A DNA stretch of 12,580 nt from assembly GCA_002362145.1 (NCBI GenBank), contig DETX01000014.1:16162-28741 (forward strand), in the 5' to 3' direction. Origin of the DNA: Clostridiales bacterium UBA3277. Its GTDB lineage: Bacteria; Bacillota; Clostridia; Oscillospirales; Oscillospiraceae. A program made the translations under genes and the position numbers. The number at the start of each line of letters is the position of its first letter. Position 1 is the first letter of the stretch. The notes under the pieces were generated by a model that was not told where the DNA came from, ran no database searches, and saw only the letters and a program-made list of their open reading frames with translations. Shown here piece by piece: positions 6,143-12,561 of this stretch.

Positions 6143-7549
6143 ATGGGACTTATCAAAGCGGGTATCGGTGCGTTGAAAAGCACGCTGGCAGATCAGTGGA
6201 AGGAGTTTTTCTACTGCGACGCCCTACCTAACGATGTGCTGATGACGCGGGGACAGAAGAGAATCTCTGGCCGCTCAAGCAACACCCGGGGCAGCGACAA
6301 CGTGATCTCCAACGGCTCCGGCATCGCCGTGGCGGACGGCCAGTGCATGATCATCGTGGAGCAGGGCAGAATCGTGGAGGTCTGCGCCGAACCGGGAGAA
6401 TTCACCTACGACACCTCCACCGAGCCTTCCATCTTTACCGGCCAGCTGGACCAGAGCGTCCTGGATAGCTTCCGGGCGCTGGGCAGGCGGTTTACCTACG
6501 GCGGCGACACCGGCAAGGACCAGCGGGTGTACTATTTCAACACCAAGGAGATTCTGGGCAACAAGTTCGGGACTACCAGCCCCATCATCTTTGAGGTGGT
6601 GAATAAGCGCATCGGTATGAGCCGAACGGTTCAGATCCGCTGCAACGGCGTGTATACGTATGTCATTACAGACCCGCTGAAGTTCTATGCCCGGCTGTGC
6701 GGCAATGTGACCACCGAATTCAGAAGAGAGCAGATCGACAGCCAGCTGAAGGCGGAATTCATCGACGCCCTTCAGCCCGCCTTCGGCGCCCTGGCCGAGC
6801 AGGAGCTCCGCCCCGCCCAGATCCCCGCCAAGTCCGGCGAGCTCAAGGCCGCCATGAACAACGCCCTGCGGCAGGAGTGGAGCGAGAACCGGGGCATTTC
6901 CGTGGGCAAGATCGCTCTGAATCCCATCACGCTGACGGAAGCCGACATGAAGAAGATCAACGAGATCGAGGACGCCGCCAGCATGGGCAGCAACCCCTAT
7001 ACCATGGCCGGCAGGATGACTGCCGCCACCGCCGATGCCATGCAGGCCGCGGCCGGCAATTCCGCCGGTGCCATGACGGGCTTTATGGGTATGGGCATGG
7101 TAGGCATGGGCCAGGGCGGCGGTTTTGGCGCGGCGCAGAACCTCTATCAGGCCGGTGCCCAGCGGGATCAGACGCGGCACCCCTCCGCGGAGGAATGGAG
7201 ATGCGCCTGCGGCGCCACCGCCACGGGGAAATTCTGCCCCGAGTGCGGCGCGAAAAAGCCGGAGCCCAAGATTGCGGCGGGTAGCTGGAAGTGCCGCTGC
7301 GGCACCATTGCCACGGGAAAGTTCTGCCCGGAATGCGGCAGCCCCTGCCCTGGGGAGGAAAATGGCTGGAAATGCGCCTGCGGCGCGGTGAACAAGGGCA
7401 GGTTCTGCCCCGAGTGCGGCGCCAGGAAGCCTTCCGGTGTGCCCCAGTATCGCTGCGACAAGTGCGGCTGGGAGCCCGCCGACCCGAAGCACCCGCCGAA
7501 GTTCTGCCCGGAGTGCGGCGACCCCTTTGACAGCGGCGACCTGGTATAA
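6143..7549 (+). CDS. ydjI: YdjI-like SPFH-domain protein with four C-terminal zinc ribbons
   Basis: A 468-residue cytoplasmic protein. Residues about 1-280 form the SPFH/virion-core-protein-like domain known from B. subtilis YdjI: WKEFFYCDALPNDVLM, DGQCMIIVEQGRIVE, EPGEFTYDTSTEPSIFTG and the later FIDALQPAFGALAEQ region. A Met/Gly/Ala-rich linker (281-340) follows, then four zinc ribbons. Three are near-identical CxC-x8-CxxC units (Cys354/356/365/368, 384/386/395/398, 411/413/422/425) and the last is CxxC-x13-CxxC (438/441/455/458). B. subtilis YdjI is much shorter, with fewer zinc ribbons as I recall, so the tail looks expanded. SPFH proteins oligomerise at membranes; YdjI helps anchor PspA to the membrane during stress. 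The start at 6143 has AAGGAGG eight bases upstream; the frame is open from 6032 but the extra codons fall in the leader. It is first in an operon with YdjG- and YdjH-like genes. Confidence 0.9.
   Translation: MGLIKAGIGALKSTLADQWKEFFYCDALPNDVLMTRGQKRISGRSSNTRGSDNVISNGSGIAVADGQCMIIVEQGRIVEVCAEPGEFTYDTSTEPSIFTGQLDQSVLDSFRALGRRFTYGGDTGKDQRVYYFNTKEILGNKFGTTSPIIFEVVNKRIGMSRTVQIRCNGVYTYVITDPLKFYARLCGNVTTEFRREQIDSQLKAEFIDALQPAFGALAEQELRPAQIPAKSGELKAAMNNALRQEWSENRGISVGKIALNPITLTEADMKKINEIEDAASMGSNPYTMAGRMTAATADAMQAAAGNSAGAMTGFMGMGMVGMGQGGGFGAAQNLYQAGAQRDQTRHPSAEEWRCACGATATGKFCPECGAKKPEPKIAAGSWKCRCGTIATGKFCPECGSPCPGEENGWKCACGAVNKGRFCPECGARKPSGVPQYRCDKCGWEPADPKHPPKFCPECGDPFDSGDLV
7196..7528 (+). repeat. 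Tandem zinc-ribbon repeat within the SPFH gene
   Basis: Four cysteine-rich units follow one another. The first three share the pattern W(R/K)C-x-CG...GKFCPECG (third: GRFCPECG) at a spacing of about 27-30 codons and are similar at DNA level (repeated TTCTGCCC...GAATGCGGC or GAGTGCGGC blocks). The fourth is more divergent. The similarity suggests local duplication of one ribbon module. Confidence 0.85.
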
Positions 7550-7638
7550 GCGGAGAAGCGAAAAAGCGATGCCGCCGGAGGGCGACCGGTTTTCTTTCCG
7601 GAACCTTCGAGTACGCCCCATGGGAGGAGAAAACAGAA

Positions 7639-8739
7639 ATGGCGGAACAAGTGACCAACTACCAATGCCCGTCCTGCATGGGGCCCCTCCATTTTGAAGG
7701 GGCCTCCGGCAGACTGGAATGTGAATACTGCGGCTCCAGTTTTTCCGTAGCGGAGATTGAGGCGCTCTATGGGGAAAAGGACCGGCAGGCGGCCCAGACG
7801 CCCGGGGAGACGGGGGACCATCCGGAAAACGCCTCCGGCGCAGACACGGACTGGGGGGAGGATGCCGGGAATATGCGGGCGTATACCTGCCCCAGCTGCG
7901 GCGCGGAGCTGATCTGCGACGCCACCACCGCTGCCACCGCCTGCCCCTACTGCGGCAATCCCGCCGTGGTGCCCGGCCAGTTCGGGGGAACGCTGAGGCC
8001 GGAATACGTCATCCCCTTCAAGCTCAGCAAGGAGGAGGCCGTGACGGCGCTGCGGCGGCACTACCGGGGCAAGCCGTTCCTGCCTAAGACCTTTACCGAC
8101 GAAAACCATATTCTTGAGATCAAGGGCGTCTATGTGCCCTTCTGGATGTTCGACGGCACCGCCCAGGGAAGCGCCCGCTACGAGGCCACCCGTTCCCGGC
8201 TTTACCGGCGGGGGGACGAGGAGATCACCGAGACCCGGCACTACGATGTCTACCGGGCCGGTTCCGTCACCTTTGAGCGGCTCCCGGTGGATGCCTCCAG
8301 CAAAATGCCCGACGACTACATGGATTCCATCGAGCCCTATGATTACAGTGAGCTCAAGCCCTTCTCCACCGGGTATCTGCCGGGCTTTTTGGCGGACAAA
8401 TACGATGTGACCGTGGAGCAGTGCCGGGAGCGGGCAGAGCTGCGGTGCCAAAACTCCCTGGAGGAGGCCCTGCGGGGCACGGTGGAGGGGTACGAGACCT
8501 GCCTGCGCAGGGACGGAACCGCCAGAGTCAGGCATGGAAAGGTCTCCTATGCGCTGCTGCCGGTGTGGATGCTCAGCACGAAATGGAAGGGGAAAAATTA
8601 CCTGTTTGCCATGAACGGTCAGACGGGCAGGCTGGTGGGGGACCTTCCCGTGAGCTGGGGAAAATTCTGGGGGCTGTTTGCGGCCATCTTTGTGCCGCTG
8701 AGCATTTTGGGAATCGTCATTTCCTGCATGATGGTGTGA
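7639..8739 (+). CDS. ydjG: YdjG-like zinc-ribbon membrane protein
   Basis: A 366-residue protein with two zinc ribbons at the N-terminal end: Cys10/13/28/31 (CPSCMG...CEYCGSSF) and Cys84/87/102/105 (CPSCGAELICD...CPYCGNPAVVP). They are separated by an acidic, flexible linker. A conserved region follows, with YVIPFKLSKEEAV, ILEIKGVYVPFWMFDG, ALLPVWMLSTKWKGKNYLFAMNGQTGRLVGDLPVS. A single C-terminal hydrophobic segment (about 343-366) should anchor it in the membrane. This is the arrangement of B. subtilis YdjG and similar proteins often annotated as TFIIB-type zinc-finger or primosomal-protein-N'-like. The ATG at 7639 is preceded by GGGAGGAG (7622-7629). It lies 89 bp after the SPFH gene and 16 bp before the TPM gene. 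In B. subtilis YdjG works with YdjH and YdjI in PspA-linked membrane stress; the same role here is inferred. Confidence 0.87.
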   Translation: MAEQVTNYQCPSCMGPLHFEGASGRLECEYCGSSFSVAEIEALYGEKDRQAAQTPGETGDHPENASGADTDWGEDAGNMRAYTCPSCGAELICDATTAATACPYCGNPAVVPGQFGGTLRPEYVIPFKLSKEEAVTALRRHYRGKPFLPKTFTDENHILEIKGVYVPFWMFDGTAQGSARYEATRSRLYRRGDEEITETRHYDVYRAGSVTFERLPVDASSKMPDDYMDSIEPYDYSELKPFSTGYLPGFLADKYDVTVEQCRERAELRCQNSLEEALRGTVEGYETCLRRDGTARVRHGKVSYALLPVWMLSTKWKGKNYLFAMNGQTGRLVGDLPVSWGKFWGLFAAIFVPLSILGIVISCMMV

Positions 8740-8755
8740 AAAGGAGGGGACGAAG

Positions 8756-9589
8756 ATGAAAAGAAAGGCAATCCCTCTGCTTGTGGTCCTCACCCTGGTT
8801 CTGTTTCTGAGTGTCCCTGCCATGGCGGCGGGCTACGGCGGCCGGAATGAGACGGGGGATAACTCCGAAATCCGGGCCGGGGGACAGATGCGCTATGTCC
8901 TCGACTTAAGCGACCTGCTGACCTTCAGCCAGTGGGAACGGCTGGAAAACCGGGCGGCGGAAATCTCCCAACGCCTGGGCTGCGGCGTCTACATCATCAC
9001 CTTGGACGACTATACGGACTACGGCGCCGGAGACGCCTTGGAGGTGACCAGTCAAATCTACCACAGCCCGGGCAGCGGCTTTGGCGTGGGCGAGGAGGAA
9101 AACGGCATTACCCTGCTTCTGAGCATGGACCAGCGGGACTGGGCCATGTATGTATACGGCGGCCAGGCGTCGTACGCCTTCAACAGCTACGGCCAGGAGA
9201 AGCTGGAAGCGGTTTTCCTGGATGACCTGGGGGAGGACGACTGGTACGGGGGCTTTTCCGACTATCTCGATGCCTGCGAGGACTATCTGATCCGGGCCCA
9301 GGAGGGCAGGCCGGTGCGGCAGGGCCCCGGGGGCTATATCGCCTGCTCTGTGCTCATCGCCTTTTTGATTGCCCTGACCGTATGCCTGGTCCTCAAGGGG
9401 CAGATGAAAACCGTAAAAAAACAGGCGGATGCCCGGGAATACGCGGTGGGCCGCCTGGAGCTTTCGGAACACTATGACCGGTTCACCCACATCACCGAGG
9501 TCCGCCGCAGGATTGAAAAGAATGACGGCGGCGGCTCCCGCGGCGGCAGCGTCAGCGCCGGAGGCAGCGGCAGGCAGGGAAAATTCTGA
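8756..9589 (+). CDS. ydjH: YdjH-like TPM-domain membrane protein
   Basis: A 277-residue protein with an N-terminal signal sequence (KRK followed by PLLVVLTLVLFLSVPAMA, likely cut after AMA at residue 24). An extracytoplasmic TPM/YgcG-type domain spans about 47-175: LSDLLTFSQWERLENRAAEIS, CGVYIITLDDY, NGITLLLSMDQRDWAMYVYGG and the acidic stretch around DDLGEDDWYGGFSDYLDACEDYL. One membrane segment (about 193-214) leads to a basic then Gly/Ser-rich cytoplasmic tail. TPM domains are found in photosystem-repair and membrane-stress proteins; B. subtilis YdjH is the counterpart in the PspA-linked complex. AGGAGGGG precedes the ATG at 8756, only 16 bp after the preceding gene, so it is cotranscribed. 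Its tail could contact the YdjG- or YdjI-like partners. A strong terminator follows 34 bp later. Confidence 0.88.
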   Translation: MKRKAIPLLVVLTLVLFLSVPAMAAGYGGRNETGDNSEIRAGGQMRYVLDLSDLLTFSQWERLENRAAEISQRLGCGVYIITLDDYTDYGAGDALEVTSQIYHSPGSGFGVGEEENGITLLLSMDQRDWAMYVYGGQASYAFNSYGQEKLEAVFLDDLGEDDWYGGFSDYLDACEDYLIRAQEGRPVRQGPGGYIACSVLIAFLIALTVCLVLKGQMKTVKKQADAREYAVGRLELSEHYDRFTHITEVRRRIEKNDGGGSRGGSVSAGGSGRQGKF

Positions 9590-9622
9590 ATGGAAATTGC
9601 GGCCGGAGGGCCGCTGACAGGG

Positions 9623-9667
9623 AAAATCCCCCATTATGTAGAATTTAACTACATAATGGGGGATTTT
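9623..9667. terminator. Bidirectional intrinsic terminator between convergent genes
   Basis: A perfect 19-bp inverted repeat (AAAATCCCCCATTATGTAG and its complement) with a 7-base loop, AATTTAA. A-rich and T-rich flanks allow termination in both directions. It sits between the end of the TPM gene and the end of the convergent GH31 gene and should serve both. Confidence 0.9.
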
Positions 9668-9710
9668 ATTGATCGTCCGGCTTCGCAATATCCCGGATGG
9701 GGAAAATCGT

Positions 9711-9746
9711 CTGCGGCCCGGAGGATCTCCGCCGCAGGCGGTTTTT
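9711..9746 (+). terminator. Second hairpin with T-run, back-up terminator
   Basis: CTGCGG (9711-9716) and CGGAG (9719-9723) pair with CTCCG (9727-9731) and CCGCAG (9732-9737), with two bases bulged; TTTTT follows at 9742-9746. An alternative shorter stem is CCGCC-GCA-GGCGG directly before the T-run. It would stop plus-strand read-through before the antisense of the GH31 gene. Confidence 0.5.
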
Positions 9747-9747
9747 C

Positions 9748-12099
9748 TTAAAAGGCGGTGAGCAGCTCCGCCACGGCGCCGTACAGGCTCTCCGTCAAGC
9801 CCAGGGTCAGCATCTGGGAAAGGCAGCGGGCCGTATCCGGCTCCCGCTGGACCAGACTGAACACCTCCTGCTTTTGGGCGAAGGAAATCTGGGCCCGGTT
9901 CAGCAGGCGGAAAAGCAGCTCCTGGATATCCGGTTCTGCGGTTTCGCTGCTTTCCAGGGGGAAGCGCAGGGAGAGAACGTCGGAGGCGGGGCGCAGGAGC
10001 ACCGTAAGCACCTTTTCCTCCGGGTCGTAGGACTGCTCCAGAACCGTCCCACCGTTGGCCTCCGTGGGACCTGCCGGGCCAACGCCCTTCAGCCGGACGC
10101 GGTAGCACCGCTGGGGCGGCACGACCCTGGAAACTTCGCCGGTCAGGGCGATTTCCAGCCGGGCGGCCTCAGAAGCGTATGTGAAGCGGGTCCGGGCCTC
10201 ATGTCCTTCGCCATCGTCCTCATACAGGGTGAATTCCCCGTCACCTCCGTGATACACAAGGACTTCCAGCTCCTTGGGGTTGCACAGATGGCTTCGCAGG
10301 ATGTCCGTGTCCATGGGAAGGATGCTGCCCGCTTGAATCAGAACCGGAATGGTGGAAAGATCCCGGTACAGCTGGATGCTGCGGCCGCCAAGATACCGCT
10401 TGCCGGTGAAGAAGTCAAAGTAAAGCCCCTCGGGGAGCCATGCCGCAAAGGGGGCCAGGAGGGTTTCCGGGTCTCTTCTGCGGGTGATGGGGCAGACGAT
10501 CATGTCGCCAAAGTAGTATTCGTTGGGCACCTGATAGGCCTGGGGGGTGTCGTGGCGGTAGTAGATGGGCTGAACCAGGGGCCTGCCCTCCAGATGGGTC
10601 AGGTAGTTCCAGGTGTACAGGTAGGGAATCATGGCATGGCGGAGGCGGAGGAAATTCGTCATGACGGCCTCGGCCTCGGCGTTATAGTTCCAGGGCTCCT
10701 TCCCATAGAAGGGGTTGCAGGTGCTGTGCAGCCGCATGATGGGGGAGAAAACTCCAAACTGGACCCACCGGGTGGTCAGCTCGTCGTCCCGGCAACCCTT
10801 CATGTGCCCGCCGATGTCATGGCTCCACCAGCTGTAGCCGACGTTGCTGGCGGTGGCGGTGAAATAGGGCTGGAAATCCAGGGATTCCCAGGTGGTCACG
10901 GTGTCGCCGGAGAAGCCGATGGGGTAGCGGTGGCTGCCAATGCCGGCATAGCGGGAGAAGGTCAGGGGCTGACGGCCGTCCCGGCCGCTGTCGAGAAAAT
11001 GCTGATGGTTCAGCAGCCACAGAGGGTCCACGTTCTCAAGCGCCGAATCCTCTCCCTGCTGCCAGTCGATCCACCAAAAGTCCACGCCTATGGCCTCGTG
11101 GGGATGGTGCAGGTATTGGAAGTAGGCATCCATGAAGGCCCGGTCCGTCGGGGCGAAGGGGATTTTGTCCTCGTGGGCAGCATCGACGCCCAGGGCTTTG
11201 GCCATCGCCGGGTAGGCCTTCTCATGGGCCCGGACGCCGTCGGCGGGGTGGACGTTGAGGGTCACGTGGAGCCCCCGCCTGTGGAGGGCATCCAGAAACC
11301 GTTTGGGGTCGGGGAAGTAGTCTGGATTCCAGGTGTAGCCGGTCCAGCCGCTGCCGTATTTTTCGGGGAGACGGGTCAGATGCCAATCCATGTCGATCAC
11401 CGCCGTGGAAAGGGGAATCTCCTTCTCCCGGAAGCGGTCCATCAGAGTAAGGTAGGTCTGCTCCGTATAGGGGTAATAGCGGCTCCACCAGTTGCCCAGG
11501 GTGAAGCGGGGCAGAAGGGGCGTGGCGCCGCACAGATGGTAAAAATCCTTCAGGCACGGAAGATAGTCGTGGCCGTAGCCGAAAAAGTACAGATCCCGGC
11601 AGGGAACCTCCCGGCCCTCCACCCAGCCGTCCTCCCTAAGCAATGCGGAGCGGCTGTCGTCCAGCACCGTAAAGCCGTCCCGGGACATGAGCCCCGGTCC
11701 CAGGGGGATGGGGCCGTCGGCCTCGTCCAGGGTTCGGGCGGTGCCGCCCAGATCGTGAACGGTGTCGCCGTAGTGCCAGATGGAGCCATAGGTGGCATAC
11801 CCGCCGTGGAGCTGGACCCGCAGGCCGCTTTTCCGGAAGGGCTTCTTGTCATAGTACAGGTGCAGATGGTCCGTGACGATTTCCAGCCGGTTATCGTCCT
11901 CCATTACCCGGAAGCCGGGCACCGGGAAATCCCGGTCCAGGACCACTTGGGTAGGCAGATCGGTAAAGCGGCCGTCCTGCTGGTATTCCATGCGGATGAG
12001 CCGGGAGGTCAGAACGGAAAACCGGTAGCACGGCCCTTGAATGACGGCCCGGGGACTGGCCAGGGGCCGGGTTTTCAGCTGATAGGATGTGTGTTCCAT
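9748..12099 (-). CDS. Glycoside hydrolase family 31 alpha-glycosidase
   Basis: A 783-residue enzyme without a signal peptide, so cytoplasmic. An N-terminal beta-sandwich (about 1-185) is followed by the GH31 catalytic barrel. This contains GNWWSRYYPYTEQ (202-214), VIDMDWH (234-240), the nucleophile Asp345 in VDFWWIDWQQG and the probable acid/base Asp399 in GFSGDT. The substrate-site stretch SNVGYSWWSHDIGGHMKG (418-435) and MRLHSTCNPFYGKEPW follow. Beta-sandwich C-terminal domains come next, and after about residue 710 a helical, charged extension ends in TLGLTESLYGAVAELLTAF. Family GH31 includes alpha-glucosidases and alpha-xylosidases acting with retention. The nucleophile motif is WWIDWQQG rather than the common WxDMNE, so the exact sugar specificity cannot be read off. 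The start at 12099 has AAGGAGAG eleven bases upstream. It has its own promoter and a shared terminator. Intracellular breakdown of imported alpha-linked oligosaccharides is the likely role. Confidence 0.93.
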   Translation of the reverse strand: MEHTSYQLKTRPLASPRAVIQGPCYRFSVLTSRLIRMEYQQDGRFTDLPTQVVLDRDFPVPGFRVMEDDNRLEIVTDHLHLYYDKKPFRKSGLRVQLHGGYATYGSIWHYGDTVHDLGGTARTLDEADGPIPLGPGLMSRDGFTVLDDSRSALLREDGWVEGREVPCRDLYFFGYGHDYLPCLKDFYHLCGATPLLPRFTLGNWWSRYYPYTEQTYLTLMDRFREKEIPLSTAVIDMDWHLTRLPEKYGSGWTGYTWNPDYFPDPKRFLDALHRRGLHVTLNVHPADGVRAHEKAYPAMAKALGVDAAHEDKIPFAPTDRAFMDAYFQYLHHPHEAIGVDFWWIDWQQGEDSALENVDPLWLLNHQHFLDSGRDGRQPLTFSRYAGIGSHRYPIGFSGDTVTTWESLDFQPYFTATASNVGYSWWSHDIGGHMKGCRDDELTTRWVQFGVFSPIMRLHSTCNPFYGKEPWNYNAEAEAVMTNFLRLRHAMIPYLYTWNYLTHLEGRPLVQPIYYRHDTPQAYQVPNEYYFGDMIVCPITRRRDPETLLAPFAAWLPEGLYFDFFTGKRYLGGRSIQLYRDLSTIPVLIQAGSILPMDTDILRSHLCNPKELEVLVYHGGDGEFTLYEDDGEGHEARTRFTYASEAARLEIALTGEVSRVVPPQRCYRVRLKGVGPAGPTEANGGTVLEQSYDPEEKVLTVLLRPASDVLSLRFPLESSETAEPDIQELLFRLLNRAQISFAQKQEVFSLVQREPDTARCLSQMLTLGLTESLYGAVAELLTAF

Positions 12100-12124
12100 A
12101 TTGCGGTTCTCTCCTTGTTTATCA

Positions 12125-12141
12125 TGCCGGGATATCCGGCA
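12125..12141. promoter_or_regulatory. Palindrome in the GH31 leader, possible operator
   Basis: TGCCGG and CCGGCA flank GATAT, a 17-bp inverted repeat. It lies between the promoter (start point near 12183) and the ribosome-binding site of the GH31 gene. It could be a repressor site or an mRNA hairpin. The regulator is unknown. Confidence 0.4.
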
Positions 12142-12189
12142 GGTGCGTTTTATCCCGGGGAAATTGCGAGGTCACGGCTGACTGAGCAT

Positions 12190-12218
12190 AAAGTACCATA
12201 TTTCCCAAGGTATGTCAA
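12190..12218 (-). promoter_or_regulatory. Sigma-A promoter of the GH31 gene
   Basis: On the minus strand TTGACA (12213-12218) is a perfect -35, followed after exactly 17 bp by TACTTT (12190-12195) as -10. Transcription would start near 12183, giving a leader of about 80 bases. Confidence 0.75.
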
Positions 12219-12231
12219 GAAAGCTCGGGGA

Positions 12232-12268
12232 GGGTCCGAAGGACCCGGAAAGAAAAATTTTATTCCGG
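12232..12268. other. Two inverted repeats upstream of the GH31 promoter
   Basis: GGGTCC-GAA-GGACCC (12232-12246) is a perfect 6-bp stem. CCGGAA (12245-12250) and TTCCGG (12263-12268) flank an A-then-T-rich core to make an imperfect 24-bp palindrome. Both lie just upstream of the -35 element. The second could bind a symmetric regulator; neither resembles a terminator. Confidence 0.3.
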
Positions 12269-12387
12269 CAGGGGAGGACCAGACCGGCGGAAAACAACTC
12301 TTTTTCGCTGACTTTGCGGGGTCTGGGGCCGAATGTCAATGTTTTCAGGTTAATTGTATCCCATTTTGAGGTATTTGGGGGCAGCGC

Positions 12388-12561
12388 ATGGGAAAATGTG
12401 ACAAAAAACAACTTGAAATCTCGTACAATGTGGACATTGACAACTTTTGGGAAACCTGGTATGATCTAGATGTAAACGGTAACGTAAACGATAACTCAAT
12501 GAAAGACACAAATTCAATCGAGATAATAAAGAATTTTATGTGCAATATAACGGATGCCTAA
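12388..12561 (+). CDS. Possible small acidic Asn/Asp-rich protein (57 residues), doubtful
   Basis: An ORF from ATG at 12388 to TAA at 12559-12561 encodes 57 residues. It begins MGKCDKKQLEISYNVD, has an aromatic patch DNFWETWYDLD and a Asn/Asp-rich middle, and ends in FMCNITDA. No database family comes to mind. The ribosome-binding site is poor (a G-rich GGGGG stretch near 12377-12381). A convincing promoter and operator for the next gene lie within it, which argues that the open frame is chance or older sequence. Its stop overlaps the ribosome-binding site of the next start, an arrangement seen in translational coupling. Confidence 0.25.
   Translation: MGKCDKKQLEISYNVDIDNFWETWYDLDVNGNVNDNSMKDTNSIEIIKNFMCNITDA
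12437..12465 (+). promoter_or_regulatory. Sigma-A promoter of the gene leaving the right edge
   Basis: TTGACA (12437-12442), a 17-bp spacer and TATGAT (12460-12465) form a near-consensus vegetative promoter; transcription would start at about 12472. The leader of roughly 100 bases ends in a strong ribosome-binding site. Confidence 0.8.
12470..12495. promoter_or_regulatory. Two tandem cre/LacI-type operator boxes at the transcription start
   Basis: GTAAACGGTAAC (12472-12483) is followed directly by GTAAACGATAAC (12484-12495). With flanking bases, 12470-12484 agrees with the CcpA cre consensus WTGNAANCGNWNNCW at all but the last position, and the second unit at all but one. The boxes begin at the predicted start point, where a bound LacI/CcpA-type protein would block transcription. 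Carbon-catabolite or sugar-specific repression is inferred. Confidence 0.6.

Noticed and set aside
6275..7621. Minus-strand open frame (448 codons) antisense to the SPFH gene
   Set aside because: Composition is Ala/Gly/Leu/Arg-rich without domain signals; it mirrors the GC-rich codon pattern of the sense gene.
7168..8823. Long minus-strand open frame (551 codons) opposite the SPFH and zinc-ribbon genes
   Set aside because: It spans two real plus-strand genes and their intergenic gap. No ribosome-binding site or recognisable domain is present, and the repeated HSGQN pattern is just the antisense of the zinc ribbons.
9623..9667. Miniature transposable element, because of the perfect long inverted repeat
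   Set aside because: Length, 7-base loop, A/T flanks and position between convergent genes fit a bidirectional terminator. No target-site duplication is evident.
12130..12160. Possible cre site in the GH31 leader around the AAAACGC core
   Set aside because: Outside the AAAACG core most consensus positions fail, including the flanking TG and CA, so it is not credible.
9697..12369. Very long plus-strand open frame (890 codons) opposite the GH31 gene
   Set aside because: It is antisense to an unmistakable GH31 enzyme. Its product is Gly/Val/Pro/Gln-rich without domains, and starts inside a terminator hairpin. High GC with strong third-position bias on the true strand explains the lack of stops.
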